NCBI GenBank assembly: GCA_963734185.1
Contig: CAVTGA010000001.1
Location: 806,001-870,000 of the forward strand
Source of the DNA: PALSA-894 sp963734185
GTDB lineage: Bacteria > Pseudomonadota > Alphaproteobacteria > Rhizobiales > Xanthobacteraceae
Length of the DNA stretch: 64,000 nt
Reading direction: 5' to 3'
The translations under genes and the position numbers were made by a program. This document shows positions 24,399 through 32,855 of the stretch, piece after piece; within the stretch, counting starts at the first letter, position 1; every line of letters starts with the position of its first letter. The notes below the pieces were generated by a model. The model was not told the DNA's origin. It was given only the letters and a program-made list of their open reading frames with translations, and did not search any database.

Positions 24399-25739
24399 AT
24401 GCGCCGGCTCTGTCGTATGGTCCTGTTTGCGCTGCCGTTTGCGGTGGTCGCGTGCGGCAGCGCGATCGATTCGGAGCAGCTCAGGCTTTGCCGGCTGGTG
24501 CTGCCGGTCCTGCACCCGGACGCAACCGAGATCCAGGAAATCCGCGCCATTCCCTACGCTCTCGCGCAGGGAACCGGCGTGCGGGTCAACTACACCTCGC
24601 GCGAGCCGGGCGAACAGCGCCGCGTGCGTTTTGCCACTTGCGGATTCGGCGGCACGACCTTCGAGCGCGACCGGCTGGAGCTGATCTCGGTCGTGACCGA
24701 CCGCGGCGCCCTGAGCGAGGCGCGGCTGCTGTTCCTCAAGCGCTTCTGGCTGGCGCAATTCGCCGCAAGCCCGCAGGCCGTGTCCCCCTCGGGCCCGCGG
24801 GTCTCGGCCGGGCTCGCCTATGCGCTGCAGCAACTGGTCAACGCGCTCGCGCTCGCCGCGATCTATGCGCTGCTGGCCACGGCCTATTCGCTGATCTACG
24901 GGCTGGTCGGCCGCATCAACCTCGCATTCGGCGACATGACGGTGGTGGGAGCCTATGGGGCGCTCGGCGGCGTAACGGCGGCGGTCGCGCTCGGTCTCGG
25001 CAATCCGCTGGCCGGACTGGCGATCGCATTGGCCATCGCCGCGGCGCTCGCGGCCGGCTGGAGCGCCGTCATCGGGCGCGCGGTGGTCGCGCCGCTGCAT
25101 GCCCGCCACCGGCTCGGCCAGCCGGTCCTGGTCGCGACCGTGGCGGTCGCCATCACGGCGCAGGAGTTCCTGCGCATAACCCAGGGCGCGCGCGAACGCT
25201 GGATGCCGCCGGTATTCAACGCGCCGATATCGCTCGCCCAGGCGGACGGCTTCGTGGTCACGGTGACCCCGATGCAGATCGCCGTCGCGCTGGCGGCGCT
25301 CGGTGCAGCCGGCGGCGTGTTGGGACTGCTCGCGCGCTCGCGCTTCGGCCGCGCCTGGCGCGCCTTTGCCGATGATCCCGGCACCGCCGCGCTGTTCGGT
25401 GTCGACGCGTCGCGCCTGATGGCTGCGACGTTCGTGCTGGCGGGACTGCTCGCGGGCCTCGCCGGCTGGATCGTTGCCGCCTACTACGGCAATGTCAGCC
25501 ACGCGATGGGCACGATGCTCGGCCTCAAGGCACTGGTCGCCGCGGTCGTGGGCGGCATCGGTTCGGTCCCCGGTGCCTTCCTCGGCGGCGTGCTGGTGGC
25601 GCTGATCGAGGCGGCGTGGTCGGCCTACTTCGACATTGCGGCGCGCGACATCGTGGTGTTCTCGCTGCTCATCGTCGTGTTCGTGCTGCGTCCGGGCGGC
25701 TTGCTCGGCTTCGCCGGTCCGAAGCCGCGCGACGTGTAG
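24399..25739 (+). CDS. LivH-type ABC permease with fused lipoprotein-like N-terminal domain
   Basis: 446 residues in one open frame. Residues 1-about 135 start with a hydrophobic stretch ending A-V-V-A-C19-G, a lipobox-like motif, then a soluble domain with three more cysteines. From about 140 to the end it is a branched-chain amino acid permease: NALALAAIYALLATAYSLIYGLVGRINLAFGDM, VGGIGSVPGAFLGGVLVALIEA and the usual end RPGGLLGF. LivH alone is about 300 aa, so the N-terminal domain is an addition. No ATPase, LivM or binding protein is nearby, so partners must lie elsewhere. The frame is continuous with no sign of a sequencing frameshift. Confidence 0.8.
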   Translation: MRRLCRMVLFALPFAVVACGSAIDSEQLRLCRLVLPVLHPDATEIQEIRAIPYALAQGTGVRVNYTSREPGEQRRVRFATCGFGGTTFERDRLELISVVTDRGALSEARLLFLKRFWLAQFAASPQAVSPSGPRVSAGLAYALQQLVNALALAAIYALLATAYSLIYGLVGRINLAFGDMTVVGAYGALGGVTAAVALGLGNPLAGLAIALAIAAALAAGWSAVIGRAVVAPLHARHRLGQPVLVATVAVAITAQEFLRITQGARERWMPPVFNAPISLAQADGFVVTVTPMQIAVALAALGAAGGVLGLLARSRFGRAWRAFADDPGTAALFGVDASRLMAATFVLAGLLAGLAGWIVAAYYGNVSHAMGTMLGLKALVAAVVGGIGSVPGAFLGGVLVALIEAAWSAYFDIAARDIVVFSLLIVVFVLRPGGLLGFAGPKPRDV

Positions 25740-25780
25740 CGCGGAGCCATGTAGATTGCCGGAAGCCCGATGGGGACCGC

Positions 25781-27004
25781 GTGACCGTTACGCTCGCCGA
25801 CATCGAAGCCGCTCGCCGTACGCTCGGGACGCAAATCCTGCGTACGCCGATGTTGCCCGCGCCGCGGCTCTCCGCGCTGACCGGCGCCGAGGTGTACGTC
25901 AAGTACGAGAACCTGCAGGTCACCAACTCGTTCAAGGAACGCGGCGCGCTCAACAAGCTCGCCGCGCTCAGCGACGCCGAGCGCGGGCGCGGCGTGATCG
26001 CCATGTCGGCGGGCAACCACGCGCAGGCTGTCGCCTATCATGCCCGCCGCTTGGGCGTTCCGGCCACCATCGTCATGCCGGTCAGCACGCCGTTCGTGAA
26101 GGTCGCGGCGACCGAAGCGCACGGGGCGCGCGTGGTGCTGCATGGTGAGACGTTGAGCGACGCGCAGGCGCGGGCCGAGGCGATCGCGGCCGAGCGCGAT
26201 CTCACCTGGGTACACCCGTACGACGACGAGCGCGTCATCGCCGGGCAGGGCACGATCGCGCTCGAAATGCTGGAAGATGCGCGCGACCTCGACGTGCTGG
26301 TGGTGCCGATCGGCGGTGGCGGCCTGATCGCAGGCAACGCGATCGCGGCCCGCGGCGTGAAGGCGGACATCGCCATCGTCGGCGTCGAATGTGCGCTCTA
26401 TCCCTCGATGTGGAACGCGTTGCGCGGCGAGGACCGCCCGGTCGGCGGGCCGACGCTGGCCGAAGGCATCGCGGTCAAGAACGTCGGCGCGCTGACCCTT
26501 CCCGTGGTGCGCGCGCTCGTCGGCGACGTCGTGCTGGTCGAGGAAGCGCATCTCGAACGCGCGGTGAACGCGTTCCTCACCTTGCAGAAGACCATGGCGG
26601 AGGGCGCCGGCGCGGCCGGGCTCGCCGCCATGCTTGCCAGCCCGGAGCGGTTCCGCGGCAGGCGCGTCGGCCTCATCCTGTGCGGCGGAAACATCGACCC
26701 GCGCATTCTCGCCTCCGTCATGGTGCGCGAACTGGAGCGCGAAACGCGCATTGTGTCGTTCCGGCTGACCATTCCCGACCGGCCCGGCGTGCTTGGCGTG
26801 ATCGCGACCCGGCTCGGCCAGCTCGACGCCAACATCCTGGAGGTCGATCACAAGCGCCTGTTTCTCGACGTTCCGGCCAAGGGCGCCAAGCTCGACGTGA
26901 CGCTGGAGACGCGCGATGCCGCGCATGCCGACGACATCTTCCGCGCACTGGGGGCGGACGGCTATCACCCGCAGCGCATCGAGGCCGGGGACGCCATGGA
27001 ATAG
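25781..27004 (+). CDS. Threonine ammonia-lyase with ACT domain
   Basis: Deaminates threonine to 2-oxobutanoate and ammonia with pyridoxal phosphate. K52 in NSFKERGALNKL is the cofactor lysine; SAGNHAQAVAY and the glycine loop VPIGGGGLIAGNA bind its phosphate. The C-terminal ACT domain (about 330-405, RLTIPDRPGVLGVIATRL) and 407 aa fit the catabolic TdcB-like type rather than biosynthetic IlvA with two ACT-like domains. Start is the GTG at 25781, the only one matching the family N-terminus. It ends base-to-base with a converging gene. Confidence 0.9.
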   Translation: MTVTLADIEAARRTLGTQILRTPMLPAPRLSALTGAEVYVKYENLQVTNSFKERGALNKLAALSDAERGRGVIAMSAGNHAQAVAYHARRLGVPATIVMPVSTPFVKVAATEAHGARVVLHGETLSDAQARAEAIAAERDLTWVHPYDDERVIAGQGTIALEMLEDARDLDVLVVPIGGGGLIAGNAIAARGVKADIAIVGVECALYPSMWNALRGEDRPVGGPTLAEGIAVKNVGALTLPVVRALVGDVVLVEEAHLERAVNAFLTLQKTMAEGAGAAGLAAMLASPERFRGRRVGLILCGGNIDPRILASVMVRELERETRIVSFRLTIPDRPGVLGVIATRLGQLDANILEVDHKRLFLDVPAKGAKLDVTLETRDAAHADDIFRALGADGYHPQRIEAGDAME

Positions 27005-27613
27005 TTACTGAGTTCCGAACCGGTCGTCGTCGGCGGGAATCGGCGTGAGCAGGCTTGCCGGTGCGCTGCCGTTCGGTCGCGGCCGCGGCAGCGGCGGATC
27101 GGCCGCGGCGGTCGACGTCGTAACACGCGGTTTGGGGCGCGGGATCGGGATTGGCCCGGCAATGGCATTCTCGGATGCCGGCATGCTGTCGGTCACAGGC
27201 TCGGGCGCTTTGGGCTCGTTCGGCGCAACCGCCGCCGGCAGCGGCAGCCAGCGCGATGCCACCGGCCCCGAGCCGGATGGTTCCTCGGCAGGCGGCGGCT
27301 GGTCCAGGGCGGTCACTTGGTAGGGCATGATCGGATCGGCGGGCGGCTCTGCCGGCGGGACCGATGCCAACGGCGCGACGGCCGCAGCCGGCTCGGGCGC
27401 AACGGCCGGCGGCGCCGGTGCCGGCTGCATTTCGCGCGCCGCCAGCGTCATCCGGGCGGGGCCGCCGACGCGCGGCGGCTCGACATAGGTGCGCACCAGC
27501 GAGACGATGACCCAGAACGCGCCGATCACGGCGAAGATCGAGCACGCAAACATCAGCGCCCGCGGCCAGACCGGCCGGGGTCGATACGCGACTTCCATAT
27601 CTTCAGTCGTCAT
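27005..27613 (-). CDS. Membrane-anchored Pro/Ala-rich protein
   Basis: 202 residues. A short cytoplasmic N-terminus (YRPRPVWPR) precedes one membrane helix (ALMFACSIFAVIGAFWVIVSLV, about 20-40), then a long Pro/Ala/Glu-rich periplasmic tail containing repeated P-R-P-x-P motifs (PIPRPKPR; PLPRPRPNG). No catalytic domain is seen. It could be a periplasm-spanning linker of the TonB type, though it has no C-terminal TonB fold. The ATG at 27613 is one of two plausible starts. Its TAA directly follows the TAG of threonine ammonia-lyase on the other strand. Confidence 0.6.
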   Translation of the reverse strand: MTTEDMEVAYRPRPVWPRALMFACSIFAVIGAFWVIVSLVRTYVEPPRVGGPARMTLAAREMQPAPAPPAVAPEPAAAVAPLASVPPAEPPADPIMPYQVTALDQPPPAEEPSGSGPVASRWLPLPAAVAPNEPKAPEPVTDSMPASENAIAGPIPIPRPKPRVTTSTAAADPPLPRPRPNGSAPASLLTPIPADDDRFGTQ

Positions 27614-27693
27614 GGCGAGCGCCTTCGGCATTCGCGCGCAGCCTGCCACCCTTGAGGATGGCGGCGCAAGCTTACCACCGGCGCTGGCGCGGC

Positions 27694-28956
27694 TCAAATG
27701 GCAGGGTGGACCTCACCGACCGGGAGGAACATGGTGAAAAGGCTGCCGCCGCCGGGTGCGGCACGGCATACCACGTCGCCGCCGTGATGGCGGGCGATCT
27801 GGCGCACGAGCGCGAGGCCGAGGCCGCTGCCCCTGCCGCTTTCGGCGAACCCCGCCGGCCGGTAGAATGGGGCGAAAATCTTCTCGCGCTCGCTCTCGGC
27901 GATGCCCGCCCCGTGGTCGCGTACCGCGACGCAGGCGCGATCGCCGTCACGACGTACGCGCACCTCCGGCGCGGCGTCCCCGCCGTGCCGGCGTGCGTTG
28001 TCGATGAGATTGCGGATCAGCCGCCGCAGCAGGATGCGGTCGCCGCGCACCACGACCGGCTCGCCTTCCGCCCCGATGCCCTCGCGCGCCGCCTCTTCCG
28101 CGACCAGAGCGAGCAGATCGATATCCTCGCTGCGCTCGGGCGCCTTGACCGTGTCGAGCCGGCTCGCCAGGAGGATTTCCTCGATCAGCTGATCGAGTTC
28201 GGCAATGTCCGCCTTGAGCTCGGCGCGCCTGTCCGGATCGACGTCATCACCAAGCAGGGCGAGCGCCATGGCAATGCGGGTCAGCGGCGTGCGCAGCTCG
28301 TGCGAGCAATTGGCCAGCAGCAGCTTGTGCGAGTTCACCAGCTCCTCCACTCGGCTGGCGGACCGATTGAAACTGGCGGCAAGGGCTGCGATCTCGTCCT
28401 TGCCCTCGATGCGCACGCGCGCGGCCAGGTCGCCTTCGCCGAGTTGCTCGACGCCGGTCTTGAGCCGCTCGAGCCGGCGTGTCAGCCGCCGCGCAATGGG
28501 GAAGGCGCCGACCGCGACCGCCCCCGCGATTGCGACCAGCGCCGCCAGCAGCCACGGTCCGCGCCGCCACGGTCCGCGCAGCGACCCGGTGACCAGGAAG
28601 CGGCCGTCGCGCAGCGGCAGCAGCCAGGCGCCGCGGCCTTCCAGCCGGACCGATGTGCCGTCGTTGCGCAACGCCGGCAGTGGCCGCCCGGCCGACGCCT
28701 GCAGGGCGCCTTGCGAGCCATAGAGCGCGAGGTCGACGCGCAGCCAGCTGTGCAGCTGGTCGAGCGCTTCCTGCTGGCGCGCACGCGGCGCGTCCGGCGG
28801 CGGCAGCGCGTTGGCGGCGAGCTCGCCCGCGACTGCAAGCATTTCATCGAAGCGCAACTCGTCGAAGCCGATGCGCCACAATCCGCCGACGGTGACCACG
28901 ACGATCACCAGGATGGCGATGATGGTCAGATAGATCTGCAGGTAGAGCCGCCGCAT
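27694..28956 (-). CDS. Sensor histidine kinase
   Basis: 420 residues, inner membrane. One N-terminal helix (YLQIYLTIIAILVIVVVTVGG) is followed by a periplasmic sensing part of about 110 residues and a second helix near 130-150. Then HAMP (about 150-200), the phospho-accepting H219 in CSHELRTPLTRI, an N-box LIRNLIDNARRHGG, and G-boxes DHGAGIAES and GRGSGLGLALV. Its start lies 4 bp after the stop of the response regulator, so the pair is co-transcribed. With the CpxP-like gene upstream it resembles an envelope-stress or metal-stress system. Confidence 0.9.
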   Translation of the reverse strand: MRRLYLQIYLTIIAILVIVVVTVGGLWRIGFDELRFDEMLAVAGELAANALPPPDAPRARQQEALDQLHSWLRVDLALYGSQGALQASAGRPLPALRNDGTSVRLEGRGAWLLPLRDGRFLVTGSLRGPWRRGPWLLAALVAIAGAVAVGAFPIARRLTRRLERLKTGVEQLGEGDLAARVRIEGKDEIAALAASFNRSASRVEELVNSHKLLLANCSHELRTPLTRIAMALALLGDDVDPDRRAELKADIAELDQLIEEILLASRLDTVKAPERSEDIDLLALVAEEAAREGIGAEGEPVVVRGDRILLRRLIRNLIDNARRHGGDAAPEVRVRRDGDRACVAVRDHGAGIAESEREKIFAPFYRPAGFAESGRGSGLGLALVRQIARHHGGDVVCRAAPGGGSLFTMFLPVGEVHPAI

Positions 28957-28960
28957 CGTC

Positions 28961-29650
28961 CTACCGGTCCTGCTCCTTGGCGAACACGTAGCCGGCGCCG
29001 CGCACCGTAATGATGCGGCGCGGGCGCTTGGGATCATCCTCGATCGCGGCGCGGACCCGGGAGATGTGCACGTCGACCGAACGGTCGAAGGCTTCGAGCG
29101 GCTCGCCCTTGGTGAGGTCCATCAGCGCGTCGCGCGACATGACGCGGCCTGCGTGCCCGGCGAGCGCGTCGAGCAACGCGAATTGGTACGAGGTGAGCGT
29201 GCGCTCCTCGCCGTCGACGGTGACGCGGCGCGCGTCGCGGTCGATTTCGAGCCGGCCGAAACGCAGCACGTTGCGCGGCGCGGCGCCGGCGCGGCGCCGG
29301 AGGATCGCGCGCAGGCGCGCGAGCAGCTCGCGCGGTTCGAACGGCTTGGGCAGATAGTCGTCCGCGCCGAGTTCGAGCCCGACGACGCGGTCCATGGCGT
29401 CGCCGCGTGCCGTCAGCATCAGAATCGGTACGTCCGAGGCGGCGCGGACGCGGCGGCAGACTTCGAGCCCGTCGGCATCGGGCAGCATCAGGTCGAGCAC
29501 CAGCGCGTCGAATGGCTCGCGCTTGAGACGCTGCTCGCCCTCGCGCGCCGTCGCGCAGGCGACGACGCGAAAACCGGCCGTGCCGAGATAGTCTGCGACC
29601 ATCCCGGCAAGGCGCTTGTCGTCATCGATGATCAGGATCCGCCCGGCCAT
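28961..29650 (-). CDS. OmpR-family response regulator
   Basis: 229 residues. The receiver domain has the acidic pocket D9-D10-D11, phospho-acceptor D53 in LVLDLMLPDADG and the switch lysine in LPKPFEPRELLAR. The winged-helix output domain covers about 130-225 (RDALMDLTKGEPLEAFDRSVDVHISRVR and GAGYVFA). The ATG at 29650 starts MAGRILIIDDD. Middle gene of the CpxP-like/regulator/kinase run. Likely targets include its own operon. Confidence 0.92.
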   Translation of the reverse strand: MAGRILIIDDDKRLAGMVADYLGTAGFRVVACATAREGEQRLKREPFDALVLDLMLPDADGLEVCRRVRAASDVPILMLTARGDAMDRVVGLELGADDYLPKPFEPRELLARLRAILRRRAGAAPRNVLRFGRLEIDRDARRVTVDGEERTLTSYQFALLDALAGHAGRVMSRDALMDLTKGEPLEAFDRSVDVHISRVRAAIEDDPKRPRRIITVRGAGYVFAKEQDR

Positions 29651-29690
29651 GGGTGAACTATAGCAGCGCGCAGCCGGGCCGGGCCGGGAC

Positions 29691-30266
29691 TCACCCGCGG
29701 CGCCAGCGCTGCCAGCGCTCGAGCCGGCGCGCAAGGTCGGCGCGCTGGGCCGGGGTCAGGATCTCGGCGGTTTCGGCGATCGCGTCGCTGATGCGTTTGG
29801 ACGCCGTCTCGGCGAGCTGCATCTGTTCGGCGCGCAACGCCTCGATCTTGCCGCGGTCGATTTGCGGCGCCGCCAGCGTGTCGCGCAGCTGCTTGCGGCC
29901 TTCCAGGTGCTTTTCGCGCAGCGCAAACAGGTCGTCGGCGGTGCGCTGGACGATCGTGGTGATCTTCTGGCGCTGCTCGCTGCTGGCATCGACGCCTCCC
30001 AGCACGCGGTCGACGGCCCGTTCGATCCGGCCGGGGAAGAATCCCCCGCCGCCGAATGCGGGATGCATGGTGGGGTCTTGGTACCCGCGATCCCACCCAT
30101 ACGGGCCACCGTGCGACCAGCGCGGTCCGAATCCGTGGCCGGGCGAGGCGACGATCGCGCCGATGACGCCGCCGCCGAGCAGTAGCGCGAGGGCGAAGAG
30201 AACGCGGCGCCAACGCGGGCGCGCCGCCGGGGTTGCGGGTGGCGGGGCTGGTTCGACGGTGCTCAT
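29691..30266 (-). CDS. Spy/CpxP-family periplasmic protein
   Basis: 191 residues: an N-terminal membrane anchor (RRVLFALALLLGGGVIGAIVA, about 20-40), a Gly/His/Pro-rich segment that may bind metal (HGFGPRWSHGGPYG), and a helical domain with the L-T-x-x-Q motif LTPAQRADLARRLERW near the C-terminus. CpxP/Spy proteins damp a sensor kinase and/or act as chaperones during envelope stress. It is first in a run with the response regulator (40 bp downstream) and kinase, which fits a feedback role. Confidence 0.8.
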   Translation of the reverse strand: MSTVEPAPPPATPAARPRWRRVLFALALLLGGGVIGAIVASPGHGFGPRWSHGGPYGWDRGYQDPTMHPAFGGGGFFPGRIERAVDRVLGGVDASSEQRQKITTIVQRTADDLFALREKHLEGRKQLRDTLAAPQIDRGKIEALRAEQMQLAETASKRISDAIAETAEILTPAQRADLARRLERWQRWRRG

Positions 30267-30379
30267 CAGTGCGGCTCCTCGCGAGTTGGGCAAGCGGGCT
30301 TGCTGCCCGTCGCCCGCAAAGCTAGGAGCCGGCCGTTTCGGCGAATTGTCGGGAAGGTAAAGTTATGTAAAGCCGCGCG

Positions 30380-31453
30380 TCACAGCCCGGCCTTAAGCTT
30401 CTCCGCCGCCGCCGGCGCGAAATAGGTGAGGATCCCGTCGGCGCCCGCGCGTTTGAAGGCCAGCAGGCTTTCCAGCATCGCCTTGTCGCCGTCGAGCCAG
30501 CCGTTCTGCGCCGCCGCCACGATCATCGCGTATTCGCCCGACACCTGGTAGGCGAAGGTCGGCACGCCGAACGCGTCCTTCACGCGCCGCACGATGTCGA
30601 GATAGGGCAGGCCGGGTTTCACCATCACCATGTCGGCGCCTTCGGCAATGTCGAGCTCGACCTCGCGCAGCGCCTCGTCCGAATTGCCCGGGTCCATCTG
30701 GTAAGTGCGCTTGTCGCCGGTCAGCGTCTTGGACGAGCCGACCGCGTCGCGGAACGGCCCGTAGAAGGCCGAAGCATACTTCGCCGCGTAGGCCATGATC
30801 TGCACGTCGGTGCGGCCGGCGGCATCGAGCGCGGCACGGATCGCGCCCACGCGGCCGTCCATCATGTCGGACGGCGCGATGATGTCGCAGCCGGCCTCGG
30901 CCTCCACCAGCGCTTGCCGGACCAGCACCTCGACGGTCGCGTCGTTGACGATCTCGCCGTCGCGCATGAGCCCGTCATGGCCGTGGCTGGTGTAGGGGTC
31001 GAGCGCCACGTCGCACAGGATGCCGATATCGGGGAACTCGCGCTTGATCGCGCGGATGGCGCGGCAGACCAGGTTGTCGGGGTTGAGCGCCTCGGTCCCG
31101 TCCGCGTCGCGCAGGCTCGGGTCGGTGTAGGGGAAGAGGGCGAGGCAGGGGATCGCAAGCCTCATTGCGCGCTCGGCCGCACGCACCGCGCGGTCGACCG
31201 AGAGCCGCTCGACGCCGGGCATCGAGGCGACCGGCACCTGCTTATCCGCGCCATCGACGAGGAACAGCGGCCAGATCAGGTCGTCGGCCGTAACCTTGTT
31301 CTCGCGCACCATCCGGCGCGCCCACTCGGCTTTGCGGTTGCGCCGCATGCGGGTGGCGAGGTCGAGCGGGGCGGCGCGGGCTGCCGGCGCCTCGGCTTCG
31401 ACCGGTACGAGCCGGGTCTTGCTTTCGATCGGGCGGCCGTACTTGATGGCCAT
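30380..31453 (-). CDS. hemB: Delta-aminolevulinic acid dehydratase (porphobilinogen synthase)
   Basis: Joins two 5-aminolevulinates to porphobilinogen in haem and (where present) chlorophyll and B12 synthesis. 357 aa. The Schiff-base lysines lie in IMAYAAKYASAFYGPFR and VMVKPGLPYLDI; the family Asp-rich metal region appears as LCDVALDPYTSHGHDG, i.e. with Asp replacing the zinc cysteines, as in rhizobial Mg-dependent enzymes. The ATG at 31453 gives the usual start; an earlier in-frame ATG would lack a ribosome binding site. No operon partner is seen. Confidence 0.93.
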   Translation of the reverse strand: MAIKYGRPIESKTRLVPVEAEAPAARAAPLDLATRMRRNRKAEWARRMVRENKVTADDLIWPLFLVDGADKQVPVASMPGVERLSVDRAVRAAERAMRLAIPCLALFPYTDPSLRDADGTEALNPDNLVCRAIRAIKREFPDIGILCDVALDPYTSHGHDGLMRDGEIVNDATVEVLVRQALVEAEAGCDIIAPSDMMDGRVGAIRAALDAAGRTDVQIMAYAAKYASAFYGPFRDAVGSSKTLTGDKRTYQMDPGNSDEALREVELDIAEGADMVMVKPGLPYLDIVRRVKDAFGVPTFAYQVSGEYAMIVAAAQNGWLDGDKAMLESLLAFKRAGADGILTYFAPAAAEKLKAGL

Positions 31454-31521
31454 GGCGAGCACCTTGTTGCCGGGCTTCCGGCGGCAATCCACCATAGCAC
31501 GCGCCGATTGGCTAGATCGAC

Positions 31522-32661
31522 ATGGACTTCGACCTCACCGAGGAGCAGCGCGCGATCCAGGATACCGCGCGCGAATTTGCCCGCGCCGAGATGATGCCGC
31601 GCGCGCGCGAATGGGACGAGAACGAAACCTTTCCGGTCGACACGCTACGCGCGGCGGCGGCGCTCGGTTTCGGCGGCATCTACGTCAAGGACGACGTCGG
31701 CGGCTCGGGCCTGAGCCGGCTCGACGCCACCATCATCTTCGAGGAGCTGGCGCAGGGCTGCACCTCGACCGCGGCCTACATCTCGATCCACAACATGGCG
31801 GCCTGGATGATCGACGCCTTCGGCGCCGAGGCGCAGCGGCGCGCCTTCCTGCCGAAGCTCTGCACCATGGAGCAGTTCGCGAGCTACTGCCTGACCGAGC
31901 CGGACTCGGGCTCGGATGCGGCAAGCCTCAAGACCCGCGCGGTGCGCGACGGCGATACGTATGTGCTCAACGGCGCGAAAGCCTTCATTTCGGGCGGCGG
32001 CGTCTCCGACGTCTATGTCTGCATGGTGCGCACCGGAGAGGGCGGGCCGAAGGGCATCTCCTGCATCGTGGTCGAGAAGGGTACGCGCGGGCTCACGTTC
32101 GGCGCCCAGGAGAAGAAGCTCGGCTGGAAGTCGCAGCCGACCGCCATGGTGATGTTCGAGGACTGTCGCGTGCCGGCCGCAAACCTGATCGGCAGTGAAG
32201 GCCAGGGCTTCAAGATCGCAATGGCCGGGCTTGACGGCGGCAGGCTCAACATCGCGGCATGCTCGCTCGGCGGCGCGCAGTTCTGTCTCGACCGTACGAT
32301 CGAATACATGCGCGAGCGCAAGCAGTTCGGCACGCGGCTCGCCGACTTCCAGGCGCTTGCATTCCGCATTGCCGACTATGCCACGGAGCTTGAAGCCGCG
32401 CGGCTGATGGTGCGGCGCGCCGCGAGCGCGGTGACCCGGCGCGAGCCCGGCGGCACGCGGCTCGCCGCGCAGGCCAAGCGCTTCGCGACCGACGCCGGTT
32501 TCGAGATCGTCAACGGCTGCCTGCAACTGCATGGCGGCTACGGCTATCTGCGCGATCATCCGATCGAGCGGGTGTTGCGCGACGTGCGCGTGCACCAGAT
32601 CCTCGAAGGCACCAACGAGGTGATGCGGCTGATCGTGAGCCGGGATATATTGGGCAACTGA
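31522..32661 (+). CDS. Isobutyryl-CoA dehydrogenase-like acyl-CoA dehydrogenase
   Basis: FAD enzyme of 379 aa that oxidises a short branched acyl-CoA, probably isobutyryl-CoA in valine breakdown. Seen: MDFDLTEEQRAIQDTAREFAR, YCLTEPDSGSDAAS in the FAD/substrate region, LGWKSQPTAMVMFEDC, KQFGTRLADFQALAFRIADY and the C-terminal ILEGTNEVMRLIVSR with the Glu of E-G-T as the usual base. The link to valine rests on 3-hydroxyisobutyryl-CoA hydrolase and 3-hydroxyisobutyrate dehydrogenase genes 2.5-4 kb downstream on the same strand. Confidence 0.85.
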   Translation: MDFDLTEEQRAIQDTAREFARAEMMPRAREWDENETFPVDTLRAAAALGFGGIYVKDDVGGSGLSRLDATIIFEELAQGCTSTAAYISIHNMAAWMIDAFGAEAQRRAFLPKLCTMEQFASYCLTEPDSGSDAASLKTRAVRDGDTYVLNGAKAFISGGGVSDVYVCMVRTGEGGPKGISCIVVEKGTRGLTFGAQEKKLGWKSQPTAMVMFEDCRVPAANLIGSEGQGFKIAMAGLDGGRLNIAACSLGGAQFCLDRTIEYMRERKQFGTRLADFQALAFRIADYATELEAARLMVRRAASAVTRREPGGTRLAAQAKRFATDAGFEIVNGCLQLHGGYGYLRDHPIERVLRDVRVHQILEGTNEVMRLIVSRDILGN

Positions 32662-32681
32662 AAAGTCACGTGGAGGAGCCG

Positions 32682-32855
32682 ATGGACGATCGCTCCGATA
32701 CCCCGCGGCGACAGGCCGGCGCGCCGGAGCCTGCGCGCTACGATCGCGACCTCACGCCGCCTTCTTGCCGGGACCCTTCTTGTCCTGATCCTCGGGCGAA
32801 CTCGTCGGCGGCCGCGGCCCGCGCCAGCGGTTCATCAAGGTCGCGACCAGGCTGA
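32682..32855 (+). other. Possible truncated gene after the acyl-CoA dehydrogenase
   Basis: An ATG with a strong GGAGG 7 bp upstream, 20 bp after the dehydrogenase stop, opens a 57-codon frame. The first 23 codons (MDDRSDTPRRQAGAPEPAR and following) look like a hydrophilic N-terminus; the rest runs antisense into the end of the converging ABC gene. It may be the 5' remnant of a gene cut off when that gene arrived. Confidence 0.25.
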
